Below are positions 27,548 to 38,262 of a stretch of 64,000 nt of DNA, one piece after another. This DNA is from Azospirillum picis (lineage in GTDB: Bacteria > Pseudomonadota > Alphaproteobacteria > Azospirillales > Azospirillaceae). The notes below the pieces were generated by a model. The model was not told the DNA's origin, made no database searches, and saw only the letters and a program-made list of their open reading frames with translations. The DNA lies in NCBI RefSeq assembly GCF_017876115.1, contig NZ_JAGINO010000028.1, positions 26,495 through 90,494 on the forward strand. The letters run 5' to 3'. The position numbers and the translations under genes are program-made. Every line of letters begins with the position of its first letter. Position 1 is the first letter of the stretch.

Positions 27548-30045
27548 CGCGCCTGCCCTTTCGTCTCCACCTCGAAGCGGATGCGGCCGTTCTCCGGGGC
27601 GTTTGGGTCGTTGTCGAGCCGGGCGATCTCGAGCCGCTGCATTGCGATGCGGCCAGCTTCAATTTCGCCCGCCGGGGACCGGCCGAGCCGCTGGAACGTG
27701 AGCGGCGTCACGAAGGCGACGCCTGTGACGTCCATCGCTGCGGCGATCACCGCGCTGAGGTACACGGGCTCTCCGAACGTGAGGCGGTCCGGATGGAAGA
27801 AGCCGGGCTCGCGATCCGACCTGAGGCCCGCACTGAAGCGGTCGAGGAGGCGGCTCTCGATGTCTGTCGGAAAGTAGCCGGGCTTCGCGCAGACGTGCAG
27901 GGCGACGTCGAGCGCCACGTAGCGCGGCCCGTCGATCTCGACGTCGTGCCCAGCAAGTCGGTAGCGCTCGACATGCGCGGCGAGCGCCGCCTCGAATGCC
28001 GGATCGATCGTCTCGCTCCCGCGCCGGTCGACGGTGATGAACATCGTGTACCAGCTTCCCGTCCAACGGCGCGTCGCGACGGCCCTCTCGACGCGGGGAT
28101 CGCGCTCCACGACCTCGGCGTAATCCGCCTCGGTAACGGCGCGCTCCTGCCGGCGGAAGGCCTCCGGCGCATCGAGCCGGGCCTTCAGCATCGGCTCCGC
28201 ATCGACCCCACCCGTTGCCGGCAAGGGATTGCGTACGCGCGAAATGCCCCCGAATGCGGCGACGGCATGGCCGATCGCCTCGGCCCCGACATTCCCGGCC
28301 ACCCCGTTGCCAACGCGGATGCGTGCCGTGAGATCTTCGCCCGGACGCGGCGGCCGGCCGTTCACGCCGTCGCCGAAGCGCAGGAAGGCGCGGCCGTCGT
28401 TCTCGACCTCGACAACAAGGTCGTTCGCCGCCCCACCGCTCGCGAGAAGGTCGCGGCGCACGTTCCAGCGCCGCTGATCGCTGCCGCTCCGCACCTCGAG
28501 CGCGGGGCGCACGTCCGCCATCTCGCAAACGAGGGCCGCGCTCGCCGCCTTGCTGCGGTCGATCAGAACCACTTCGTCGCTGCCGGGCACGCGCACGCGC
28601 CCCTGTTGCGTCAGCAGAGCGACCGCGGTCGAGGCGAGGCGGAAGCGGGGAGTGCGGCCGCCCGCCAGCGGCTCCGGCCGCTCCTCCCGCGCCACCGTGA
28701 CGCCGTGGTCCGCGAGCCCAACGTTGCCCGCCACCGCCGCCATCCCGTCCACCAGCGCACCGCCAATCCGCTTCGAGAGGCAGAGCGGGAACGGCAGCGC
28801 GTCCCCCTCCCCCCATTCGATCTCGACGAAGGCCTCGCCGGTGACGGGATCGCGCCGCGGGGATGATACCCCGCGGACGCCGCCCTTCATCCGCGCCTCG
28901 GGATCGACATGCGTGAGGCGCACGGCGTGGCGCCTGAGGCGGTCAGCGTCGACCTTTTCTCCGGTCGTCGTGCTCTTCATCGCCTCGAAGATCAGGATGT
29001 CGCCCGCGCGAAGGCGAAGGCGGTTACCGGGATCGTCGCGCAGGAAGGCGAGCGTCGCGCCCTTCGGCAGGCAGCATTCGTCGTCGCTCCACGTGTGGAA
29101 AGCGATCCCGTTGTGAGCGCTGAAGAGCGTGACGGGCTCGAGAAGCTCGAACGGCTGCGCTCCCGCCCGGAGGCCCGTATCGGCGTCGTCCTGCGAGACT
29201 GCCGGGCCGAGCCCCGGAACCGTGGTGAAGACGAGCGTTCCGCCGAGCCCTGTCTCCGGGTCGCATCCGTTGAGGACCTGCCCATCGGCGGCCGGCTCGA
29301 CCTCGAAGGCGACGAAGGTCCGCGCGTTGCGGCCGTCATGGAACGGATAGTCGAGGAGGCGCGTGTGGCGGCGGACGGAGACCCGCTGGCGCGCGGTGCC
29401 GAGATAGGCCTCAGTCCCGACCGCGTCCTGGAAGTAGGCGATTTCGTCGGCCCGGTAGGCGATCGCTTCCGCGAGCGTGACCCAGAGGTCGGCCGCGCTC
29501 CTCTCACACCACTCGGGCATCAGCACGGACATACGGTCGAGGATCAGCCGGCGGACGGTCGCGTAGTCGCGCGCGAAATAGTCGACCGCCGGACCCGCCG
29601 CGGGATCCGGCGGGCACGTGGCGGCCGGACGGCAGTCGAAGTCGCTCGGGCAGTCGGCCTTGAAGCTGAACTCGATCTCGGCGAGCGCCGGGTCGATGCC
29701 GTCGGGTGGCACGCCGGTGCCCGCAGAGGCGACGAGGCGCAGGCGGTAGCGCGAGAAGTCGCCCGCTGTTGCGACATCGACCGTCAGCACCTCGTTCTCT
29801 GGCGCGATGGCGGTGACGGCGGGGTTGCGCACCCGCGCGCCGCCGCGGATCTCCACGTTCGCGGGCGTGAGCGGGGCCGCCGGCACGAGGTCGAGCGGAT
29901 GCACGAAGTGTACCCTGAGCCGGCGCTGCCCCGGATCGACCTCGAGGAAATGGATGCCGTTGAGGAGGACCGCCGGGCTCCCCGCCGCCGCCTCGCGCAG
30001 CGCCACCACCCGACCGGGGGCGTGGCAGAAATACTGCCCAGTCAT
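27544..30045 (-). CDS. baseplate J-like assembly protein (first copy)
   Basis: 833 aa. Recognisable features are FARDYATVRRLILDRMSVLMPEW near residue 170, WVTLAEAIAYRADEIAYFQDA, TEAYLGTARQRVSVRRHTRLLDY, and a C-terminal gpJ-type segment (ERAVTEADYAEVVERDPRVERA). This pattern is that of putative baseplate assembly proteins in eCIS and phage-like particles. It overlaps the upstream gp25 gene by four bases and the downstream gpJ-like gene by four bases. Predicted to form the inner baseplate wedge. Confidence 0.88.
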   Translation of the reverse strand: MTGQYFCHAPGRVVALREAAAGSPAVLLNGIHFLEVDPGQRRLRVHFVHPLDLVPAAPLTPANVEIRGGARVRNPAVTAIAPENEVLTVDVATAGDFSRYRLRLVASAGTGVPPDGIDPALAEIEFSFKADCPSDFDCRPAATCPPDPAAGPAVDYFARDYATVRRLILDRMSVLMPEWCERSAADLWVTLAEAIAYRADEIAYFQDAVGTEAYLGTARQRVSVRRHTRLLDYPFHDGRNARTFVAFEVEPAADGQVLNGCDPETGLGGTLVFTTVPGLGPAVSQDDADTGLRAGAQPFELLEPVTLFSAHNGIAFHTWSDDECCLPKGATLAFLRDDPGNRLRLRAGDILIFEAMKSTTTGEKVDADRLRRHAVRLTHVDPEARMKGGVRGVSSPRRDPVTGEAFVEIEWGEGDALPFPLCLSKRIGGALVDGMAAVAGNVGLADHGVTVAREERPEPLAGGRTPRFRLASTAVALLTQQGRVRVPGSDEVVLIDRSKAASAALVCEMADVRPALEVRSGSDQRRWNVRRDLLASGGAANDLVVEVENDGRAFLRFGDGVNGRPPRPGEDLTARIRVGNGVAGNVGAEAIGHAVAAFGGISRVRNPLPATGGVDAEPMLKARLDAPEAFRRQERAVTEADYAEVVERDPRVERAVATRRWTGSWYTMFITVDRRGSETIDPAFEAALAAHVERYRLAGHDVEIDGPRYVALDVALHVCAKPGYFPTDIESRLLDRFSAGLRSDREPGFFHPDRLTFGEPVYLSAVIAAAMDVTGVAFVTPLTFQRLGRSPAGEIEAGRIAMQRLEIARLDNDPNAPENGRIRFEVETKGQAR

Positions 30046-30407
30046 GCTGGCACCTGCTTGGTGAAGCGCGCCGCGCCATTCCGCTTCGTGCGCAGCACTG
30101 CGTAGCGTACCAGGACGGTCATCGTCGCATCGGCGCTCGACGCGCTGACCCCCTCGATCCGCACGAGGTGTCCGAGCTCCTGCTGCAACGCACCGTGGAC
30201 GAGCGCCTGGACGGTGGCAGCGAGCTCCGGGCTGTTAGGCGCGAAGACGAGCTGCATCAGGCCACAGCCGAAATCGGGACGGTTCACGCGCTCCCCAGGG
30301 GTCGTGAAGAGCACCTGTTCGATGAGGTCGTGGATGTGCGCGTCCTCGCTCTCGGCCTCCGCCGTGCGGCCCCGGCCATCAACGCGGTATGGAAAGGCTA
30401 CGTTCAT
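30042..30407 (-). CDS. GPW/gp25-family baseplate wedge protein
   Basis: 121 aa, normal length for gp25/Afp9. It contains HIHDLIEQVLFTTPGERVNRPDFGCGL, the family signature including the conserved TxPGER and Gly-Cys-Gly-Leu block. In contractile particles this protein nucleates sheath assembly at the baseplate. It overlaps the next gene by four bases and begins three bases after the PAAR-like gene stop, so it belongs to the same transcript. Confidence 0.92.
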   Translation of the reverse strand: MNVAFPYRVDGRGRTAEAESEDAHIHDLIEQVLFTTPGERVNRPDFGCGLMQLVFAPNSPELAATVQALVHGALQQELGHLVRIEGVSASSADATMTVLVRYAVLRTKRNGAARFTKQVPA

Positions 30408-30410
30408 CGT

Positions 30411-30731
30411 TCAACTCCCGATCACGCGCGTCTGCGCGACCGTCGGAACGAGCGGCGTACCGGTCGGCGTGCAGAGGGACTGGCTGTCGAGGAGGATGGC
30501 CGGTTGCCCCGCGACGAGGACGCGCGTCGCCGCCATCACCCACTGCGCCGTCACGCAAGGTCCGTTGCCACCCGGCGGCACGAAGGAGCAGCCTGCGACG
30601 GCGTACGGCGACGCCATGGTTGCGACCGGTTGGCCGGAGACGAGCACCCGCGGGTTCGGCGCCGTCGGCATCGCCTGCCCGCCGTGGCTGCACATCACGG
30701 TCGCGCCAAGGTGGAGGAGCGGGCCCGGCAT
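30411..30731 (-). CDS. PAAR-like (DUF4280-type) spike-tip protein
   Basis: 106 aa, rich in Gly, Pro and Val, with short beta repeats (HLGATVMCSHGGQA, RVLVSGQPVAT, RVLVAGQPAILLD) and conserved Cys/His (CSHGG, GCSF, PCVT, LCTP) expected to bind a metal at the tip. It fits Afp10-like PAAR tips capping the gpV spike, and it sits directly after the gpV gene. Spacing is 13 bases to gpV and 3 bases to gp25. Confidence 0.85.
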   Translation of the reverse strand: MPGPLLHLGATVMCSHGGQAMPTAPNPRVLVSGQPVATMASPYAVAGCSFVPPGGNGPCVTAQWVMAATRVLVAGQPAILLDSQSLCTPTGTPLVPTVAQTRVIGS

Positions 30732-30744
30732 CGGATCGTCCCCG

Positions 30745-31254
30745 CTACACGATCGTCAACGCGCCGGCGTTGACGTTTACGGTGGGCCCGGTCATCACGA
30801 TGGACGCCCCTTTGCCGTTCTGGATGTAGATGCCGGTGTCGTTGACGATCAACGTCGCCCCGGTTGAGCTCTTCAGCATGATCCCGCCGGTCGGGCCCGG
30901 CAGGTCGCTGATCGTGAGGCCGTTCTGAAGCGCCGTCTGCATCGTGATCGCCTGCACGGCGGGCGGCGTCGCACGGGCGAGCGCGGGAACTTCGGCCGCG
31001 CTCCCCCAGAAGCAGCCGACCCAGATCGGATAGTCGGGATCACCCTGCTCGAACTCGACCCAGACGCCGGAGTTGATCATCGGCAGCGCGAACATCCCGT
31101 TCTGAAGGCCCGCGAGCGGCACGCACGGCAGCGCCCAGGTGGCGGGCGCGAAGCCGGCGACGTCCGGCACCTGCACCTGGAGCCGCCCCTGCTGCATCGG
31201 GTCGATGTTGTTCAGCACCATTCCGCGGTATTTCCCAAAGTATTTCGGCTTCAT
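30745..31254 (-). CDS. baseplate assembly protein V (spike)
   Basis: 169 aa. The N-terminal OB-fold (KYFGKYRGMVLNNIDPMQQG, then RLQVQVPDV) is typical of gpV/gp5/VgrG, followed by WVEFEQGDPDYPIWVGCFWG. The C-terminal part is a short repetitive beta-prism (LKSSTGATLIVNDTGIYIQN, VNVNAGALTIV). It forms the central spike on which the PAAR-like tip sits. In Afp/PVC this is fused to the hub as Afp8; here the hub is the separate gene just upstream, overlapping by four bases. Confidence 0.9.
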   Translation of the reverse strand: MKPKYFGKYRGMVLNNIDPMQQGRLQVQVPDVAGFAPATWALPCVPLAGLQNGMFALPMINSGVWVEFEQGDPDYPIWVGCFWGSAAEVPALARATPPAVQAITMQTALQNGLTISDLPGPTGGIMLKSSTGATLIVNDTGIYIQNGKGASIVMTGPTVNVNAGALTIV

Positions 31255-32393
31255 GCCGGCACCCTTGGCGTGATCGAGACAAGTCCGTTGCGTGTGAGGC
31301 CGAAGCGCTGCTTGAATTCGCCGCGCTTCAATGTGCTCGTGACGCTGTCGACGTAGTAGAGGCCGTCGTAGGCGACGCCGGCGCCGCGCACCCCGACGAG
31401 GCCGCGCGCCTTCAGCATCCGCCCGTAGCGGAGGACGTCGAGATTGCCGCTCCCGGTGACGGCGTCCTGCGATTTCGCCGCCTCCGCCACCCCCCGCGAC
31501 AGAGCCTGCATCGGCCCGAGCTTGGCGGTGTCCTTGAGGATCGTGAGGTTGGCGATCGGCGTCGGCAGCGCGCCGAGCGGCGGCTGCAAGGGATTGACTT
31601 TCGGAACCGGAATGGGGATCGGCAAGCGCGTCAGCGGGTTCTGTATAAAGACGACCGGCAGGACGCCCTTCGTCGGATCGAAGGTGAAGCTCAGATCCTC
31701 GACGTTGGTGAGCACGTCCATATCAACGTTGAGCGCGGGCTGCGGCGCCCCGACTTTGATCTCCGGCCCGAAATAGGCGACGTTCGTGCCTGGCACCGAC
31801 CCCGGCTCGATGTAGAAGACGTAGCCGACGAGCTCGGCGAGGTCCTTGATGTACTGAAGGTCGGTGCCCTGCTGCGCCGGGATCCGGTCGATCGGGATCG
31901 GCACGTCCGGGAAGAGCGCGGGGATGACGAGCGGGATGACCCCGTACTGGGCGTACTTGCCGCAGAGGAGCGCCACCCGCGCCTCGATCGGCATTGCCGG
32001 GAACGGCAGGCCGCTGAAGTCCTGCATGTCCATGACCTTCGTCACGTCCTCGCCGGTGACGGTGAGCGTGCCCGGCCGTCCCCGACCGCCGGCCTGGATC
32101 TCGACGTTCGTCATCACCCCATCGAAGAGCGGCGCCGGGGTGCCGTTCATCGTCACGATCAGGAGAACCCGCAGCGGCGGTGTCGCCATCGACATGTTGG
32201 TCCCCGCCGCGATCAGGAAAATCGTGTTGAGCTCCGACCGCGCCGTGACCTGGAAGGTGAGCTGGAAGCCGCTCGCCCGGCCCGAATCGGTCCGCACCTC
32301 CACCGATTCGAGCGCGTCGATCACGACGCGCGGAACCGGAACCGGGACTATCGGCCCGACGAGCAGGGTGAGCTGAATCCCCTTAGCGAGCAT
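31251..32393 (-). CDS. gpD-like hub protein
   Basis: Start placed at ATG 32393 (LAKGIQLTLLVGPIV follows); the frame is open to 32534, but that extension is a shadow of the upstream gene. 380 aa. The sequence has the phage late control D/hub pattern: IDALESVEVRTDSGRASGF, LFDGVMTNVEIQ, TGEDVTKVMD, IPAQQGTDLQYIKDLAELVG and a final YVDSVTSTLKRGEFKQRFGL. It should form the trimeric hub under the tube, with the spike below. It overlaps the LysM-like gene by 11 bases. Confidence 0.85.
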   Translation of the reverse strand: MLAKGIQLTLLVGPIVPVPVPRVVIDALESVEVRTDSGRASGFQLTFQVTARSELNTIFLIAAGTNMSMATPPLRVLLIVTMNGTPAPLFDGVMTNVEIQAGGRGRPGTLTVTGEDVTKVMDMQDFSGLPFPAMPIEARVALLCGKYAQYGVIPLVIPALFPDVPIPIDRIPAQQGTDLQYIKDLAELVGYVFYIEPGSVPGTNVAYFGPEIKVGAPQPALNVDMDVLTNVEDLSFTFDPTKGVLPVVFIQNPLTRLPIPIPVPKVNPLQPPLGALPTPIANLTILKDTAKLGPMQALSRGVAEAAKSQDAVTGSGNLDVLRYGRMLKARGLVGVRGAGVAYDGLYYVDSVTSTLKRGEFKQRFGLTRNGLVSITPRVPA

Positions 32394-32745
32394 CGGCGGC
32401 CCCCGGAACGCCCTCCGGCAGCGTGATGTAGACCGTTGCGCCGGGCTCGGCGACGACTGCTTCCGGCAGCATCGCGCCGTTCGCGTCCGCGATCCGCCAC
32501 CACTGCTCCGCCTCGCCGAGGTGGCGCGCGGCAAGGTTGTCGAGCCGCTCTTCCGCTACGGCGGTGACGGTCTCGATCACGGAGAAATTCGCGACCGGCG
32601 GCAGGAAGCGCCGGGTGACGAACACGACCGTGCGGCCGTCCGGCAGCGTCGACCGCACGGTCGGCAGGCCGTAATAGCGGCTCGTCGGCGCGAAGGCGGG
32701 TGGCGTCAGCGCGCTCGACTGCAGGAATGCCTCGATCGGATCCAT
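32383..32745 (-). CDS. LysM/tail-protein X-like eCIS protein
   Basis: 120 aa. The C-terminal half (ERLDNLAARHLGEAEQWWRI, then ADANGAMLPE, and a final VYITLPEG) is the LysM-like pattern of tail protein X and the C-terminal part of Afp7. In PVC/Afp the LysM region is fused behind a CIS-tube domain; here the two are neighbouring genes sharing one base at the junction (32745). It probably joins tube initiator and baseplate. Confidence 0.82.
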   Translation of the reverse strand: MDPIEAFLQSSALTPPAFAPTSRYYGLPTVRSTLPDGRTVVFVTRRFLPPVANFSVIETVTAVAEERLDNLAARHLGEAEQWWRIADANGAMLPEAVVAEPGATVYITLPEGVPGAADAR

Positions 32746-33407
32746 CAGCCGATCCCTCCGATGCCGAGCGTCGAGAGGCTCACCGGCCCCACCTTTCCGG
32801 CGAGGGTCTCCCTGCCCTGCAGGTACGTCATGAAGAGGCCTCCGCCCTTCGTGGAGAAGCCGAGGTCGTCGACCGAGAGGACGCGAAGGCCGAGCGTCAC
32901 CCTGGCGCGGATCGGATTCAGCGCCGGATCGAACGCCTCCTCGGTGATCGAGAACTCGCCGACCTTCACCGGCACGATGCGGCTCTTGCCCCAGACAAAG
33001 ACGACGAGGGGCGCGAGCATCGGCGCGATCTCCAGCGTGCCGGAGCTGGCCACGGCGTCGATCCTCGCGAGCTCCGCGGCGGCGGGGTTGACGAGCGTCT
33101 CGAGCGCGGCGAGCTGCGGAGCAATGCCGAACGCGCCGGCATCGGGGTTCTGCGCGGGAAACTCGAGCTGGTCGGTGGCGTCGATCTCGGCTTCGAACGA
33201 GATCGTCTCGATCGCGGGTCCCCTGAAGCGCGTCGGCTCGACGCGGCTGGCGTTTCCCTCTCCGCCGGTCTCCTGCGTCTGAAAGCGGCGCGTCAGCGTG
33301 TCGGCGTTGTACTGGAGCGAGATGATGGCGAGGACGCGCGCGGTCTCAGGGTCGATGAGGACGAGACCGCCCTTAATGAGTTGGGGGGAGTTGGGGAAGG
33401 TGGTCAT
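32745..33407 (-). CDS. CIS-tube-type adaptor (Afp7-like N domain)
   Basis: 220 aa. The opening (KGGLVLIDPETARVLAII, then LQYNADTLTRRFQTQE) is the usual start of CIS_tube/Afp7-like proteins, and the tail has RARVTLGLRVLSVDDLG. It overlaps the upstream effector gene by four bases. Predicted tube-to-baseplate adaptor. It differs from the 174-aa inner-tube protein encoded earlier in the operon. Confidence 0.82.
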   Translation of the reverse strand: MTTFPNSPQLIKGGLVLIDPETARVLAIISLQYNADTLTRRFQTQETGGEGNASRVEPTRFRGPAIETISFEAEIDATDQLEFPAQNPDAGAFGIAPQLAALETLVNPAAAELARIDAVASSGTLEIAPMLAPLVVFVWGKSRIVPVKVGEFSITEEAFDPALNPIRARVTLGLRVLSVDDLGFSTKGGGLFMTYLQGRETLAGKVGPVSLSTLGIGGIG

Positions 33408-36028
33408 GCGGCTGGCTCACGGCGTTGGGCTGGTGCCGGACGCGAGCGGGCGAGCATTCGGCGGTACCGCCGGAGCCGCTCCACGCGCTCGCGGACTGAG
33501 GGCGAACGACCAACCGCCGGCACACGGGGGCGGAGATCGTCGAGCGATGGGTAGTCGGAGGGAAAGTCGTCCTCGACCCAGCGACGACGGCGCATCAAGC
33601 CGACGAGCGGAGCGAGCGCCCTCTCGCGCACGATCCTGCGGGCGCCTGGCCGGCGCTCGATCCAGCGCGCGATCGGCGGCGACACGGCATAGTAAGCCGC
33701 GATCAACCATCGCCCGGCAAGGGTTCGCCGCAATTTACGGTCGCGGTAGTGACGCAAGAACACCACCTCAGGCGCGAACGGCGTGCCCCAGCAAGCGGTC
33801 GCGATGAAGCACGAGCACGACGGCGGCGTCTGACCCCCGAACTGCGCGGCGATCTCCTCCGACTTTGGCGCGGCGAAGCTGAACGTGATGGTCTGCTCGA
33901 AGAGCGTGTAGCGGCCGGAGAGAAGGGTCCAGCCCTTTTCTTCCGAGCGCTTCAGCGGCGTCGAGGATTTCGGCGTCTCCTTGTCGTCGATCGTCGCCGC
34001 CTCGATGGACATGCTATGGAAGAACAGATCGAAGATCGATTCCGGTGGCTCGTTGTCGAAGAACCGGTTCGAAGTGTCGCCGAACTTCACCTTCAGGCTG
34101 ACGGTCACGTGTGGCTGCTTGCCGGACTGCTCGATCGCGCGGATCGGCGGGAGAGCACAGTACATCGCCCGGTCCACATCCGGCTGCAGGTTCGTCTCAT
34201 AGTATCTCTGGATCTGTTTGCTGAGCTGCTTGCGGTAACTCTCCTCGAGCTTGCGCTGGATCCTCTCAAGGTAAGGAACAATGACGAGCTGAATGATCAG
34301 GTCGACCAGGAGCAGTCCAATGTTTAAGACTTCTAGCGCCACCCCGGCTGCTAGCGAGCCCAGTCGGGGTCTTATGCTCGGCGCACGGACGCCCGATCCA
34401 GTGCGCGGTGTCGGGATTTCCGGGACCGCAGCCGTCGGAGCGACGCGCTCGGGCACCAAGGGTGTCGGCACCCGAGGAAGTTCCGCCGCCTCGGGAGTGC
34501 GCGGAGCGTGGACCTCCGACGCGGCAGTTCTCGGTCCGACTCCCTTCGGTGTGCCAAGCTTCGGCGTTGGAATTTCGGGGGTGTCAGCCGACGGAATAGG
34601 AAGTGGCGGCGCAGCGGCCTCGGGCGGTGCAGCGGGTCTGGCCCGAAAGGTGGCCGGCGGCACATTCTGCCGATTGACCGAGGGAACGGGACGTCCTTCG
34701 ATAACAATGCGACCCGACGTGTTGAGGTTTTTAATCTCGAACGCCAGTTCCGGGTACTTGTTCGCCAGCTTCTTTAGGACCCCCGGGGAGACCTTGGGGT
34801 CCACGACGCCCTGGGCGCACGTCGAACATGGCTCCTGCTCGATCAGGATCCAGACGCGACGGCCGATCAACTTCTCGCGCGCGACCGATCTCAGGAACAG
34901 GTCGAGCCGGTCGGCGATGGCCTGTTCGGCATGGCCATGAGTGTGTGGGAGGATCTTGGGGTCTGTCGGCGGAGCGAATTCGGAGTTCGAGTTGACCTGC
35001 CCGCCGGCCCGAGGCGATTTCCCAACGATGATGACGTCGTCGAGCCCAGGGACGTCGGTGCGCGCGACTCCCATCGTGCCCCCTTCGGTCTCCATGTCAG
35101 GAGTGACCGATGTCGCCGTAACACGCTGTGGCCCCTCGGCTCGCGCCTTTGCCAGCGCTTGGGTCAGTGGCCCTTCAACTTCTGGCCTCGAAAAGCGGCC
35201 CTGCCCCACAGCGGCCCTCGGCGGAACCGTCCGTTGAGCGTAGATTGATTGCGCCATCGGGTCATTTCGGGCATATCGCTCCAGCTGCGTGTTCGTCATC
35301 GCGCTGAAACGTCTCCATAGCTCTTCGGCCGCAGCGGGATCGGTGACCGCACGCTTTCGCAATTCGTCGATCGTCGCCATATTGAGCGGGTTTGGCGCAC
35401 GCTGGAGCAGCATGCCCGGAGCGGGTCCGGTGACGGCTCCGCTACCGCCCGTCTGCTGTATAACGTGGGTGAGTTCGTGCGCAAGCAGACGTCGGCCCTG
35501 AAGACTTGCCGGACTGTAACGGCCGGCGCCGAACACGATGTCCGAGCCGACGGTATAGGCGTCTGCGTTCACTTCCTGAGCGGAGCGATGCGCGGCTGCG
35601 TTGTCGTGTATGCGCACTCGCGAGAAATCATAACCGAAGCGGGGCTCCATGTCCCGCCGAAGGACCGGATCCAGCGGCCTGCCCGGAGCGGCGAGTGCCC
35701 GGTCGACACTCTTAGGTGCCCAGCCTTCGGGCTCCCCAATGCCCGGTCCGACGAAGCGCTGGATGCGAGGAGGGAGAACGCCCAACGCCTGGTGTCCTAG
35801 AGCCATCATGACCTGATCTGCAGTGGCCTCCGCCTCGCGCTCGAGGGGATGGTCGGCGGTACCAACGGCCAGTTTCCGTTGCATGACGTGGCTCAAGCCG
35901 CTGCCGCACTCCTCGCACTCACTGGACAGCGGCGCCCCTCCACCGCAGGCGCACTTGCGCCGTATAATCCCGCTGATGGGTATCGCCTTCCAATGCCGCT
36001 CCTGCGGACCGGTCTGCCTAGCAAACAT
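33404..36028 (-). CDS. DUF4157 (eCIS core) cargo effector with deaminase-like motifs and CFI-box tail
   Basis: Start at ATG 36028 (AGGGGGG box upstream; a frame to 36058 lacks one), 874 aa. An N-terminal Cys cluster (RRKCACGGG...CEECG) is followed by the DUF4157 domain with HELTH at residues 184-188. DUF4157 marks toxins loaded into eCIS particles. Residues about 320-430 carry HGHAEQ (His366, Glu368) and EPCSTCAQG (Cys401, Cys404), the zinc ligands and catalytic Glu spacing of cytidine-deaminase-fold toxins. A Pro/Ala-rich linker, a hydrophobic stretch near 560-590 and a beta-rich domain follow. The C terminus has a CFI-box (CSCFIATACWG) then FLRHYRDRKL and a basic tail. It sits inside the structural operon, between the ATPase/small protein and the adaptor. 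Target (nucleotide, DNA, RNA) is unknown. Confidence 0.82.
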   Translation of the reverse strand: MFARQTGPQERHWKAIPISGIIRRKCACGGGAPLSSECEECGSGLSHVMQRKLAVGTADHPLEREAEATADQVMMALGHQALGVLPPRIQRFVGPGIGEPEGWAPKSVDRALAAPGRPLDPVLRRDMEPRFGYDFSRVRIHDNAAAHRSAQEVNADAYTVGSDIVFGAGRYSPASLQGRRLLAHELTHVIQQTGGSGAVTGPAPGMLLQRAPNPLNMATIDELRKRAVTDPAAAEELWRRFSAMTNTQLERYARNDPMAQSIYAQRTVPPRAAVGQGRFSRPEVEGPLTQALAKARAEGPQRVTATSVTPDMETEGGTMGVARTDVPGLDDVIIVGKSPRAGGQVNSNSEFAPPTDPKILPHTHGHAEQAIADRLDLFLRSVAREKLIGRRVWILIEQEPCSTCAQGVVDPKVSPGVLKKLANKYPELAFEIKNLNTSGRIVIEGRPVPSVNRQNVPPATFRARPAAPPEAAAPPLPIPSADTPEIPTPKLGTPKGVGPRTAASEVHAPRTPEAAELPRVPTPLVPERVAPTAAVPEIPTPRTGSGVRAPSIRPRLGSLAAGVALEVLNIGLLLVDLIIQLVIVPYLERIQRKLEESYRKQLSKQIQRYYETNLQPDVDRAMYCALPPIRAIEQSGKQPHVTVSLKVKFGDTSNRFFDNEPPESIFDLFFHSMSIEAATIDDKETPKSSTPLKRSEEKGWTLLSGRYTLFEQTITFSFAAPKSEEIAAQFGGQTPPSCSCFIATACWGTPFAPEVVFLRHYRDRKLRRTLAGRWLIAAYYAVSPPIARWIERRPGARRIVRERALAPLVGLMRRRRWVEDDFPSDYPSLDDLRPRVPAVGRSPSVRERVERLRRYRRMLARSRPAPAQRREPAA

Positions 36029-36085
36029 CGACTGTGCCCCCCTGTATCGAGGCGCCATCGCGGGAGTAGGCGGCCGTAGGCGAGT

Positions 36086-36354
36086 TCATAGCTTTGCTCC
36101 CAGGCAAGCGATGTTCGCTCCGACGGCACGGCCGAACGCCGTCGCACTCGCCGTATGGTGAACCTTCACCAGACCTGCCCCTACAACGGCCTCACCGTTG
36201 GCCCCCGTGAGCGCCGAAAGGCCCGGGTCGCGCCCGATCCGCACAGCGAGTTCGGCCTCAAGGGCAGCGGCGACGACTGCGGCCTCCGCGCGATCGACGC
36301 CGCGGAGGACGAGGTGATCAATGTGGATGATGATGCGAGTCGTGCCCCTGTCTC

Positions 36355-36364
<10 letters not shown>
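36086..36364 (-). CDS. small eCIS-linked protein (92 aa)
   Basis: 92 aa with an opening IIIHIDHLVLRGVDRAEAA followed by a helix (VVAAALEAELAVRIG). Short proteins with an IxIxxLVLxG start sit next to the ATPase gene in many eCIS loci; no function is established. The start overlaps the end of the ATPase gene by 10 bases and the stop precedes the effector start by 57 bases. Its position suggests a cargo chaperone or assembly factor, but that is inference. Confidence 0.65.
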
Positions 36365-38258
<1,894 letters not shown>

Positions 38259-38262
<4 letters not shown>

